In this document: piece by piece, positions 44,615 to 52,781 of the stretch
How the letters are laid out: each line of letters opens with the position of its first letter
Position numbering within the stretch: position 1 is the stretch's first letter
Source of the DNA: Asticcacaulis biprosthecium C19
GTDB lineage: Bacteria > Pseudomonadota > Alphaproteobacteria > Caulobacterales > Caulobacteraceae
Direction: 5' to 3'
Assembly (NCBI RefSeq): GCF_000204015.1
Contig: NZ_GL883080.1
Span: 578,511 to 642,510 of the forward strand
Length of the DNA stretch: 64,000 nucleotides
Made by a program: the position numbers and the translations under genes
Notes under the pieces: model-generated
What the model was told of the DNA's origin: nothing
What the model saw: the letters and a program-made list of their open reading frames with translations, nothing else
The model's database searches: none

Positions 44615-45433
44615 TCATGAAATCGCGGTCCAGTCGGTAAGCCGCCCGCGCCAATAGATGAACCGCTGGCCGTCGATGACCCAATAAACCTCGCCTTGCA
44701 TGGGGATGGTACGTCCGTCCCTAACCTGATAGTACCAAAATCGTCCGCCCCACGGCCGGTCGACGACCACCTTGCCTTCCTGCGCAGGGCGAGCGGCCGT
44801 ACTCATGCTCTCGATCCATCCGTCCTTGTCCAAACGAAGGGTGACCTCGGCACGGTCGGAACCTTTGCCGGAGGCTACGACGAAGGTTTTGTCATCCACC
44901 ACACGCCAGTCGATCGCCTTGTTCATGAGGATCGCGTCGGGCGCCCAGGCAATTTCGGCCAAGTATCGCATCACTTCGCCGCGAGACACGGCTTGGGAGC
45001 CGACGCTGCGCATGACGGGGATTGCGCCCCCCAGGCGCGCCTCAAGTCCGGCCTTGGCTCCGACATGATAGTCGGCGACCGTCATGCTTCCGAACGGCTC
45101 AAACTTAGCGCGCCAGATGAAGTCGGGTGCTGTGAGCGATAGGGCCTGTTGTGCCGTGAATACCATGGGCGTCTTGCCCGGTGTGCTCCACATTTCACCG
45201 GTCTGCCGGATAGAGACGAAGTTGGCTTTGCTGTCTCCGCGCGCGCCGAGGCGAATAGCCAGCGCCAGGACCTCGGGTGGCAGGTCATCTCTTGGCCCGG
45301 TTCTTGGCTTTGCTGCGCGAACGTCGCGTTCCAGGGCTTCGAAAGACGCGACGAAACGGCTCCGCGTATGGTGACCCCATAGCAGGGGCACCGCCGCGCT
45401 GAGTCCGGCGAAGAGAAGTACTGACTTGATCAT
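44615..45433 (-). CDS. DUF6544-like protein with N-terminal membrane helix (272 aa)
   Basis: Start at the ATG at 45431-45433 (MIKSVLLFAGLSAAVPLLWG). One membrane helix is followed by a beta-rich domain with RQTGEMWSTPGKTPMVFTAQQALSLTAPDFIWRA and the late FWYYQVRDGRTIPMQGEVYW, ending YWRGRLTDW. That pattern is what I associate with DUF6544/DUF6920 proteins of unknown function. No catalytic motif seen. Confidence 0.7.
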   Translation of the reverse strand: MIKSVLLFAGLSAAVPLLWGHHTRSRFVASFEALERDVRAAKPRTGPRDDLPPEVLALAIRLGARGDSKANFVSIRQTGEMWSTPGKTPMVFTAQQALSLTAPDFIWRAKFEPFGSMTVADYHVGAKAGLEARLGGAIPVMRSVGSQAVSRGEVMRYLAEIAWAPDAILMNKAIDWRVVDDKTFVVASGKGSDRAEVTLRLDKDGWIESMSTAARPAQEGKVVVDRPWGGRFWYYQVRDGRTIPMQGEVYWVIDGQRFIYWRGRLTDWTAIS

Positions 45434-45529
45434 GTGGAAAGATCCTTTTGCCTGTGTCAGGGCGGAAAACCCCACCTGAAGGCTGCTAAAAGAACGCCCC
45501 CCAAAAACAGGTTGCCGAAAATCGACTTT

Positions 45530-46612
45530 TCACACGTGAACGACAATGTCAGCGACGGAACGCCGCAACGACATTGGCAACGGCTTTCCATAACCAAATC
45601 GCAGGACAAAATCCGTTCGCGCAGCACCAAGGCCCAGCCATTTGGCGAACTCAGTCCGGATCTGAGCGACCTCTACGGGCTGATTGATGACGGCATATTT
45701 CATGCCCAGTGCGGTAGCTTGAAGGGCAAAGCGTTGCACGCTTCGCCCGCCCCGGGTCCAGTGTTCGGGATTGGCCTTGGCGCCCGTAAATATCGCCACG
45801 CCGGAAGATGACCTGATCTGCTTCGCGTATTTGTCGTTCTCACCTTTTTTGCCGAAGATCACCGGAAACAAGGCTTCACCCATCCAGGTTGCGATTGCCG
45901 GATTGCCGGTGCACCCGCTGAACAGGCCGTCACGCTTTGCCAAGGCTTCGCGCGGATTAAACCGGATCCAGTCCTTGAGTTCCGCCGTGAACGCCTTGTC
46001 GTCCATCTGGAGGCTGTTGCCATGGACAACAAAGTCTCGCACAGAATTCAGTTTTGCCCGTTCGGTCAGGATGATCACCCCGACGCCATCGACCTGGGCG
46101 GCGGCTTCGACCTGACTGAGGTCAGCGGGCGAAACGGCCGCGCCGGAATATTCGGAACGCGTGCATTGACGATGTGGAATCGCGTCAAACAGCACAGACG
46201 GGCGCGGCTGCGACGTGGCTAGGTCCATACGGATGCTCCCGCTGTTTTCAGGCAGGAAAGCTATCTCCGCCTGACGTCCGCGGGCCTCGGCCGCCAGGCT
46301 CAGATTTTCGCAGGCGCAGCCCAGGCTTATGTACAGGTGGTGATCTTCGGGATCGACCGCCGGTGTGCGCCGACTGAAATCCGGCATAATCCTCACCTGG
46401 GCTGGCGCCAGCGAAAAGCGCCATGGCTGGGTGTTATGGCCATTGGCCGCCAGAGACGCAAAGCGCACCAACTCCAACATATCCGGATGGGGTCCAAGCG
46501 ATGCGCGAAGGGCCACGGCCAACCGGTCATAGTTCGTCGGCGCGGGGTCGGGCGCGCACGCCGAGACGGCGCCTGCTGCACCCAGGACGATGGCTTGCCG
46601 TCGGGTTGACAT
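45530..46612 (-). CDS. Tat-exported nitroreductase-family (Acg-like) protein
   Basis: 360 aa. The N-terminus STRRQAIVLGAAGAVSACAP is a twin-arginine signal with a possible lipobox Cys. The nitroreductase fold is seen from LVRFASLAANGHNTQPWRFSL (FMN-phosphate contacts), then DHHLYISLGCACENLSLAAEARG, and near the end ALQATALGMKYAVINQPVEV. The protein resembles Acg-type nitroreductase-like proteins, some of which sequester FMN rather than reduce substrates. It stands alone on the minus strand, divergent from metG. Confidence 0.85.
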   Translation of the reverse strand: MSTRRQAIVLGAAGAVSACAPDPAPTNYDRLAVALRASLGPHPDMLELVRFASLAANGHNTQPWRFSLAPAQVRIMPDFSRRTPAVDPEDHHLYISLGCACENLSLAAEARGRQAEIAFLPENSGSIRMDLATSQPRPSVLFDAIPHRQCTRSEYSGAAVSPADLSQVEAAAQVDGVGVIILTERAKLNSVRDFVVHGNSLQMDDKAFTAELKDWIRFNPREALAKRDGLFSGCTGNPAIATWMGEALFPVIFGKKGENDKYAKQIRSSSGVAIFTGAKANPEHWTRGGRSVQRFALQATALGMKYAVINQPVEVAQIRTEFAKWLGLGAARTDFVLRFGYGKPLPMSLRRSVADIVVHV

Positions 46613-46976
46613 GGATTCGGCTTTCTCGAAAATCGCCGGAAAATGGAGATCGTTTCGTCGCAGCCTGCGACGGGTCAGTTAAGCAAGCTGACCCTCAGGG
46701 GTGCCGCAGCCACCCTATGCCAAATACGAGTAAGGGAAACATGCTGTTCTCAGCCCACATGAGCTTTCGTTGGCCTTTATTTTTTCACTCCACTCAGCGC
46801 TCAACGCCACGGGACCTGTTCAATCCTGCTTGTCCACGCCAATTAACGCTTGCCCATATCCCTCCAAGAAAATACCGGTCACGCCCGGTCCAACCTTTGC
46901 AAGATCAAGGCAAGGGAGCCCCAAGAAACCTTCTTCGACCCCTTGACCCCGATCTTGAAAAGGTTAAGAGCCAAGC
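46613..46976. other. Intergenic region between nitroreductase gene and metG
   Basis: 364 bp of divergent promoter space. I found no gene, no T-box and no clear hairpin terminator. The metG ATG is preceded by a purine-rich AAAAGG about 12 bp upstream. Confidence 0.4.
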
Positions 46977-48692
46977 ATGTCCCGCATCCTCATCACCTCC
47001 GCGCTCCCCTATATCAACGGCATCAAGCACCTCGGCAACCTGGCCGGCTCGATGTTACCGGCCGACGTCTATGCCCGGTTCATGCGCGCCCGCGGTCATG
47101 AGGTGCTCTATATCTGCGCGACCGACGAACACGGCACCCCCGCCGAACTCGCCGCCGCCAAGGCCGGTCAGGATGTCCGCACCTATTGCGACGAACAGCA
47201 CCTGATCCAGAAGAGCGCCGGCGAATCCTTCGGCCTGTCCTATGACTGGTTCGGCCGCTCGTCCTCGCCGCAGAACCGCCAACTGACCCAGATGTTCTGC
47301 GAGGCTCTGGACCGCAACGGCCTGATCGAAGAGCGCGTCGACAAGATGGTCTTTTCCATCGACGACGGCCGCTTCCTGCCCGACCGTTATGTCGAAGGCA
47401 CCTGTCCCCACTGCGGCTACGAAAAAGCCCGCGGCGATCAGTGCGACAATTGCGGCCGTCTCCTCGACCCGACCGACCTGAAAAACCCCTATTCCGCCGT
47501 CTCGGGTTCGACCAATCTGGAGGTGCGCGACACCCGTCACCTCTACCTGCTGCAAACCAAGGTCGAAGACCGCCTGCGCGCCTGGATCGCCAGCCACGAC
47601 AACTGGCCACACCTGGCCAAGTCCATCGCCAACAAACACCTCGACGAGGGCCTGATCGACCGCGGCATCACCCGCGACCTCGCCTGGGGCGTGCCGGTGA
47701 CCAAGGACGGTCAGCCCCGTCCAGGCTTCGAAAACAAGGTCTTCTACGTCTGGTTCGACGCGCCGATCGAATACATTGCCGCCACGCGCGAATTCTTCGA
47801 CGCCAAGGGTAAACCCGATGGCTGGCAAACCTGGTGGCGCCTGGATCAGGGCGCCGAGGACGTGTCCTATGTCGAATTCATGGGCAAGGACAACGTCGCC
47901 TTCCACACGGTCAGCTTCCCGGCCACCATCCTCGGCTCGGGCGAGCCGTGGAAGATGGTCGACACGCTGAAGGCCTTCAACTGGCTTAACTGGTATGGCG
48001 GCAAGTTCTCGACCTCGATGAACCGCGGCGTCTTTATGGATCAGGCCCTGGAGCTTCTGCCGGCCGACTATTGGCGCTGGTACCTCATTGCCAATTCGCC
48101 GGAAAGCTCGGACAGTTCTTTCACCTGGGAGCAATTCCAGGCGACGATCAACAAGGACCTCAACGACGTCCTGGGCAATTTTGTCAACCGCATCACCAAG
48201 TTCACCGAAGGCAAGCTGGGTGGTGGGGTGCCAGAAGGCGGCGAGGCCGGCCCGATCGAGGAAAAGCTCTACGGCGACGTCGCCGAACAACTCGCCGAAG
48301 CCACCGAAGCCTTAGAAACCATGGAGATGCGCAAGGCTGCCCAGGCCGTCCGCCGCATCTGGGTGCTGGGCAACGAGTACCTTCAGGAAGCCGCTCCGTG
48401 GACGGCGATCAAGACCGACCCGGCCCGCGCCGGCGTCATCGTTCGTCACGCCCTGAACCTGGTCCGCCTCAACGCTGTCCTGGCCCAGCCCTTCATGCCG
48501 TTCTCGGCGGAAAAGATCGCTGCCACCGTCGGCGCCAGCCTGCCTCTGGCCTGGCCATCGACCGACATCCGTGCCGAACTGGACAAGCTGGTAACCGGCC
48601 AAACGGTGGCCGCCGGTGAAATCCTGTTCAGCAAGGTTGAAGACGAAAAGGTCGCAGAATGGACGCAACGGTTCGGCGGCGCGGACGCTTGA
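46977..48692 (+). CDS. metG: Methionyl-tRNA synthetase
   Basis: Class I synthetase of 571 aa. HIGH-type motif in [19 protein letters not shown], a zinc knuckle [18 protein letters not shown] and the KMSKS equivalent [11 protein letters not shown]. The anticodon-binding domain follows ([26 protein letters not shown]). There is no C-terminal tRNA-binding (EMAP-like) extension, so it is the short form. Confidence 0.97.
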   Translation: MSRILITSALPYINGIKHLGNLAGSMLPADVYARFMRARGHEVLYICATDEHGTPAELAAAKAGQDVRTYCDEQHLIQKSAGESFGLSYDWFGRSSSPQNRQLTQMFCEALDRNGLIEERVDKMVFSIDDGRFLPDRYVEGTCPHCGYEKARGDQCDNCGRLLDPTDLKNPYSAVSGSTNLEVRDTRHLYLLQTKVEDRLRAWIASHDNWPHLAKSIANKHLDEGLIDRGITRDLAWGVPVTKDGQPRPGFENKVFYVWFDAPIEYIAATREFFDAKGKPDGWQTWWRLDQGAEDVSYVEFMGKDNVAFHTVSFPATILGSGEPWKMVDTLKAFNWLNWYGGKFSTSMNRGVFMDQALELLPADYWRWYLIANSPESSDSSFTWEQFQATINKDLNDVLGNFVNRITKFTEGKLGGGVPEGGEAGPIEEKLYGDVAEQLAEATEALETMEMRKAAQAVRRIWVLGNEYLQEAAPWTAIKTDPARAGVIVRHALNLVRLNAVLAQPFMPFSAEKIAATVGASLPLAWPSTDIRAELDKLVTGQTVAAGEILFSKVEDEKVAEWTQRFGGADA

Positions 48693-48696
48693 GCGG

Positions 48697-49563
48697 TCAC
48701 ACCAGGTACTTTTTGAACCACGCGACGGTGCGCCCCCAGGCCAAATCGGCCGCTGCCTTGTTGTAGCGCGCTTCCGACGTGTCGTTGTTGAAGGCGTGCT
48801 GGGCACCTTCATACATCTGGACATCGAAGGTCTTGCCGGCTGCGGTCAGGGCCGCGCGATAGGCTTCGATACCGACATTGATCCGCTCGTCCTGACCGGC
48901 ATAGTGAAGCAGCATGGCCGCCTTGATGCCCGGTACGTCTTCCAAGGGCGCCTGCGACCCATAATATGCCACCCCGGCTTTCAACTTCGGCGATTTGGTG
49001 GCCAGCCGGTTGACCAGCCCGCCGCCCCAGCAGAAGCCGACCGCGCCGGTCGCCTGGCGCGCAAAACCCTGGCTCTCCAGCCATTCCAGGCTGGCCTCGG
49101 CATTGGCGACATTCTGAGCCGGATCCAACTGACCGATCAGGGTACGCGCCTCGTCCTCATTGGCCGGCGTTCCACCCTTGGGCGACAGAAAGTCAGGGGC
49201 AAGAGCCACAAAGCCTTCCAAAGCGATCCGGCGGGCGACATCCTTAGTATGGGCGTTCAGGCCGCGGTTTTCATGGATGACGATAACGCCGGGCAGGGCC
49301 GCCGAAATCGTCGCCGGCCGTGCAAGATAGCCCTTCATCGCACCGTAGGTGACATCCGTCCCGATGATACGGGCGTCGTTTTCAGGCACGATGGCCGCCC
49401 TGGCCGGGCTGGCCGCCAGGAGGGGGGCTACGGCGGCGGCCGTGGCCGCGGAACCGCATAAGGCCGTCAATCGCTCCATGAAGGCCCGCCGGTCAGGACT
49501 GCGGTGCGTGAAATCGTCATAGGCGTCGATCATCGCCTGTGTGATGGCGGGCTTATCGGACAT
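48697..49563 (-). CDS. Dienelactone hydrolase family protein, probably exported
   Basis: 288 aa. The Cys nucleophile lies in GAVGFCWGGGLVNRL, the Asp in LLHYAGQDERIN and the His in GAQHAFNNDTS, i.e. the DLH triad. An N-terminal extension of about 55 residues ends in a hydrophobic Ala-rich segment (TAAAVAPLLAASPARA), resembling an internal signal as in many alphaproteobacterial DLH-like enzymes. Substrate unknown. It converges on metG with 4 bp between stops. Confidence 0.88.
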   Translation of the reverse strand: MSDKPAITQAMIDAYDDFTHRSPDRRAFMERLTALCGSAATAAAVAPLLAASPARAAIVPENDARIIGTDVTYGAMKGYLARPATISAALPGVIVIHENRGLNAHTKDVARRIALEGFVALAPDFLSPKGGTPANEDEARTLIGQLDPAQNVANAEASLEWLESQGFARQATGAVGFCWGGGLVNRLATKSPKLKAGVAYYGSQAPLEDVPGIKAAMLLHYAGQDERINVGIEAYRAALTAAGKTFDVQMYEGAQHAFNNDTSEARYNKAAADLAWGRTVAWFKKYLV

Positions 49564-49698
49564 GGGGCACCTCGTGCAATGGGTACGACTTCAACGCGGC
49601 AGCCACCCGTGACCGTCGCTCGATTCTGTCGCAATCGTAAGTTTACGCGCCGATCCCCCTATGCTTAGCTCTCGGCTCCATTTCCAAGGGAGGTTTTC

Positions 49699-50097
49699 AT
49701 GTCCATCGCTCAAACACTTTTCAGCGCCCAGGGGCGCATCCGCCGCCGCGATTACTGGTTGTGGAGCATCGGTATCAGCCTGGTGTTCGGGGTAGGCATT
49801 GGTGTGTTCGGCGGAGCTACAGGCGCTTTCGGCGCGATGGAGAAGGGCGAGTTTCCGGCCCTCTTTGGGTTGGTCTATGCTGCCTGCGTGATCGTCCTGA
49901 CGTGGATCAGTGTCTGTCTTATCGCTAAACGTTGGCACGACCGCGACAAATCGGGCTGGATGTATCTCATCCTGTTCATTCCCCTCATCGGGGGCCTGTG
50001 GACCCTGATCGAATGTGGCTTCCTGGACGGGACGCAAGGCCCGAATCGTTATGGTCCGTCCCCAAAGGGCATCAATAATCAGCCCGGCGTCTTCTGA
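49699..50097 (+). CDS. DUF805 membrane protein, first of three tandem paralogues
   Basis: 132 aa. It begins MSIAQTLFSAQGRIRRRDYWLW, the classic DUF805 opening (FxxxGRxxRxxYW), with four membrane helices and the family motif AKRWHDRDKSGWMYLILFIPLIGGLWTLIECGF. It ends GPNRYGPSPK. Inner-membrane protein of unknown function. The ATG lies behind GGGAGG. Confidence 0.92.
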   Translation: MSIAQTLFSAQGRIRRRDYWLWSIGISLVFGVGIGVFGGATGAFGAMEKGEFPALFGLVYAACVIVLTWISVCLIAKRWHDRDKSGWMYLILFIPLIGGLWTLIECGFLDGTQGPNRYGPSPKGINNQPGVF

Positions 50098-50222
50098 CCA
50101 CGGGCGATCGTCCCCGACTTCGCCGTATCGCGATTTTGGGATGTACGCTGTTTGAGGCGCAATGTTTGCGAATCCTGGCGGATGTGTCAGTTTTTGCTGG
50201 CTGTTTAAATTAGGGGGCTTTC

Positions 50223-50591
50223 ATGAGCTGGCAACAGATGCTTTTCAGCGCCAATGGGCGCATTGGACGTGGGGAATACTGGATCTGGGGAACCTTGACC
50301 CTGTTCGGCTGCCTGGCCCTCCTGGGGGCTATTTTCTTTGGCCTCGACGCGTCGGGGCAGATCGAACCGGGGCAGTCAAGTCCCGCCGTTCTGCTCATCT
50401 TTTTGCCGGTTCCATTGTACTTCTGGATGAATGTCTGCCTCGTCGTAAAACGTTGGCACGATCGCGGCAACACAGGGTGGATGTACCTGGTACGCTTTAT
50501 CCCGTTTATTGGCTTCTTCTGGACCTTGTTCGCCTGCGGCTTCGGCGACGGGATGCGCGGGCCGAACCAATACGGCAACGCGCCGCGTTAA
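50223..50591 (+). CDS. DUF805 membrane protein, second tandem paralogue
   Basis: 122 aa, same architecture: MSWQQMLFSANGRIGRGEYWIW, four membrane helices, VKRWHDRGNTGWMYLVRFIPFIGFFWTLFACGF and GPNQYGNAPR. 125 bp after the first copy, with its own GGGGG-type ribosome site. A terminator-like hairpin follows. Confidence 0.92.
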   Translation: MSWQQMLFSANGRIGRGEYWIWGTLTLFGCLALLGAIFFGLDASGQIEPGQSSPAVLLIFLPVPLYFWMNVCLVVKRWHDRGNTGWMYLVRFIPFIGFFWTLFACGFGDGMRGPNQYGNAPR

Positions 50592-50618
50592 GTCGTAACC
50601 GCCATCAAGTGGTTTTTG

Positions 50619-50644
50619 TCCCGGCGGTCTGCGCACCGCCGGGA
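50619..50644 (+). terminator. Hairpin between second and third DUF805 genes
   Basis: tcccggcggt (50619-50628) pairs perfectly with accgccggga (50635-50644) around a 6-base loop, followed by a short T-rich stretch TTCTTG. A moderate intrinsic terminator. Confidence 0.6.
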
Positions 50645-50769
50645 TTCTTGTGTCGGCGCGGCGATCACGGCACAGTGTAGTTCGCGCCATTCGGGAAAAT
50701 GTCGCCTTGTGATAGTATGTCTCCATAAGGACGAGTCGCTGAAGGCTCGCCGATATCAGGGAGGCAACC

Positions 50770-51219
50770 ATGCGTATCACCGATGTTCTGCTCAGCCCCA
50801 ATGGCCGCATCACCCGTCTTGGTTTCTGGGGCGCGTGGCTGGCCATGCTCTTTATTGCCGTCGTCTCGGCCGTCGGCCTGACCACCCTGGCCGAGTTCAG
50901 TGCCCAAAAAGGTGGTTTTCAGCCCCCGGTCCTCGGCGAAGGCGATGTCGGCCGGTTTGCCTGGATCGGCCTGATCCTGGCCGTACCCGTCGCCTGGATG
51001 GCCTTCTGCGTCCTGGTCAAGCGCTGGCACGACCGCGGCCGGTCGGGCTGGTGGCTTCTGGCCGCCCTGGTGCCGGTTATCGGCCAAGTTTGGGCGCTGG
51101 TCGAATGCGGTTTCCTCGAAGGCAGCCGCAGCGGCAACAAGTACGGTCCGTCACCGTCGCGCGGCCGCTACGACCACGCCCTGCATTTCGGTGATGAAAT
51201 CCCCGAGGATATGGCCTGA
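50770..51219 (+). CDS. DUF805 membrane protein, third tandem paralogue
   Basis: 149 aa: MRITDVLLSPNGRITRLGFWGAW, four membrane helices, VKRWHDRGRSGWWLLAALVPVIGQVWALVECGF, ending GNKYGPSPSRGRYDHALHFG with an additional acidic tail. More diverged than the first two. It precedes convergent rlmB by 34 bp. Confidence 0.92.
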   Translation: MRITDVLLSPNGRITRLGFWGAWLAMLFIAVVSAVGLTTLAEFSAQKGGFQPPVLGEGDVGRFAWIGLILAVPVAWMAFCVLVKRWHDRGRSGWWLLAALVPVIGQVWALVECGFLEGSRSGNKYGPSPSRGRYDHALHFGDEIPEDMA

Positions 51220-51253
51220 TACCAACCGCGCCGATACGTCTGGCTGTCCATAG

Positions 51254-52147
51254 TCAAGGCGTGCGAGCCAGGGCTTCGTAGAGGGAAATCGAGGCGGCAT
51301 GGCTGACATTGAGGCTTTCAAACCCGCCGGGCATAGGGATGCGCGCCAAGTGGTCGCAATGTTCGGCCACAAGGCGGCGCAGACCTTCGCCTTCGGAGCC
51401 CAGCACCAGGACAAGCTTCTTCAAGGATATCCCCCATCCCTGTTGCGCCAGGAGGGTGTGCAGGTTGAACTCGCCTTCGCCGGCCAGGCCAACACTGACA
51501 TAGCCGTTCTCGCCCAACAGTTCCAGAGAACGGGAAAGATTGGTCACGCGCGCGAACGGCACCCGGTCGGCCGCACCGGCGGCGGTCTTGGCCAGCACCC
51601 CCTGCAGCGGCGGTGAGTGACGGTCCTGCATGACCAGGCCCTGGACGCCGAAAGCGGCAGCGGAACGGAAGATGGCGCCGATATTCTGCGGGTCCGTGAC
51701 CTGATCCAGCATCAGGATGACGCCATCGCCACCCTCCATGATCGATTCGAGACCAACGCCTTCCAGCACAGGCCCATGGAGGGCGATTCCCTGATGCACG
51801 GCGCCCTGGGGCAGCATGCGAGCAATATCGGGCATCATCAGGGTCGACACGCGTAGTCCGGAGCGATTCAGCAGGGCAGGGGCGATGGTTTTGGTGCGTT
51901 CTTCGCTCAGGTACAGCTTCAGGGGGCCTTGCCGGTTCACATTTTTGAGCGCGGCTTCGACGGCGTGCACACCCCACAGCCAGCCGTCATCATTGACCTT
52001 AGATTTTTGAAAAGACTGAGGTTTTGGCGCGTTTTCGGCCTGGCGGGGGCGTTGCTGTTCGGGCGCGTGCGGCCGTCCGGCGTTTTTTTCTGGCCGGTTT
52101 TTACCTTTCGGGCGTTTCGAGTCGTTGCGTTCGCGATTTGATGACAC
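51254..52147 (-). CDS. rlmB: 23S rRNA 2'-O-ribose methyltransferase (RlmB/TrmH, SPOUT)
   Basis: 297 aa. The N-terminal 55 residues are basic, low-complexity (NRERNDSKRPKGKNRPEKN). Then an RNA-binding L30e-like domain starts at WLWGVHAVEAALKN. The SPOUT knot shows LDQVTDPQNIGAIFRSAAAFGV, LVLGSEGEGLRRLVAEHCD and IPMPGGFESLNVSHAASISLYEAL. This matches Gm2251 methyltransferase RlmB. A tRNA target cannot be excluded from sequence alone. Confidence 0.92.
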   Translation of the reverse strand: MSSNRERNDSKRPKGKNRPEKNAGRPHAPEQQRPRQAENAPKPQSFQKSKVNDDGWLWGVHAVEAALKNVNRQGPLKLYLSEERTKTIAPALLNRSGLRVSTLMMPDIARMLPQGAVHQGIALHGPVLEGVGLESIMEGGDGVILMLDQVTDPQNIGAIFRSAAAFGVQGLVMQDRHSPPLQGVLAKTAAGAADRVPFARVTNLSRSLELLGENGYVSVGLAGEGEFNLHTLLAQQGWGISLKKLVLVLGSEGEGLRRLVAEHCDHLARIPMPGGFESLNVSHAASISLYEALARTP

Positions 52148-52306
52148 TATAAGACGCGCTCCGATTTGAGGCCTGATGAGGAAGGTTTTTGATCTGGCTT
52201 GGTCTTTACGAGGCTAAAGTCTGTGAATCAAAAAGTTTTTTTCATTTTTAGGCTTGAGCTTTTCATCAGGTTCGAGTTTAAGGCGTCCGGTTCTTTGTGA
52301 GTGCAT

Positions 52307-52390
52307 GGGGGAATGTCCCGAGCGGCAAAGGGGGGGGACTGTAAATCCCCTGCGTAAGCTTCGCAGGTTCGAGTCCTGCTTCCCCCACCA
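52307..52390 (+). tRNA. tRNA-Tyr (GTA anticodon)
   Basis: Class II tRNA with a long variable arm. Acceptor GGGGGAA/TTCCCCC, anticodon in CTGTAAA (GTA), variable arm tgcgtaagcttcgca, T-loop GGTTCGAGTCC, discriminator A, encoded CCA (52388-52390). Confidence 0.96.
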
Positions 52391-52427
52391 TCACTCACCA
52401 AAGACCTGGCCTCACGTCGATACCTTA

Positions 52428-52501
52428 GCGGGTATAGCACAATGGTAGTGCAGCAGCCTTCCAAGCTGAGGATGTCGGTTCGATCCCGTCTACCCGCTCC
52501 A
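52428..52501 (+). tRNA. tRNA-Gly (TCC anticodon)
   Basis: Acceptor GCGGGTA/TACCCGC, anticodon loop CTTCCAA (TCC, reads GGA/GGG), T-loop GGTTCGATCCC, discriminator T and CCA (52499-52501). It stands 37 bp after tRNA-Tyr and is likely co-transcribed. In many proteobacteria this pair precedes tuf, but not here. Confidence 0.96.
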
Positions 52502-52704
52502 ACTCATAGCTTCTCATAGCGACCGCAACCCTGGGAATTTCCTGGGGTTGATTTGTATTTGCCGCTTCATAAAGAACTACCCGCCCCGGGCAGGGACCTA
52601 TGAATTCGAAACGGAGGTCTGACCGTTGGTTGTTACGTTGAAAACGCCACTGTTAACTATCGGAGCCCATCATTAGTCAGACAATTGCGCAACGCGTTGG
52701 GCCG

Positions 52705-52718
52705 TGTTACCGCTACCC
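52705..52718. promoter_or_regulatory. LacI/XylR-like operator before the GH31 gene
   Basis: TGTTACCGCTACCC, an imperfect palindrome around the central CG, 64 bp before the GH31 ATG. It resembles the LacI-type XylR operator that I recall from Caulobacter xylose genes (TGTTAGCGCTACCA-like, 12 of 14 positions). From memory, not verified. Confidence 0.4.
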
Positions 52719-52781
52719 AAAATCGCGTGACGACATAATAAACCTGACGTTTGTTCAGGTCACAGGCTGTGGAGGAAGCAA

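Noticed and set aside
47055-48290. A 411-codon open frame antisense to metG
   Set aside because: It mirrors the metG coding sequence on the other strand, with low-complexity Val/Gly/Asp content typical of antisense frames.
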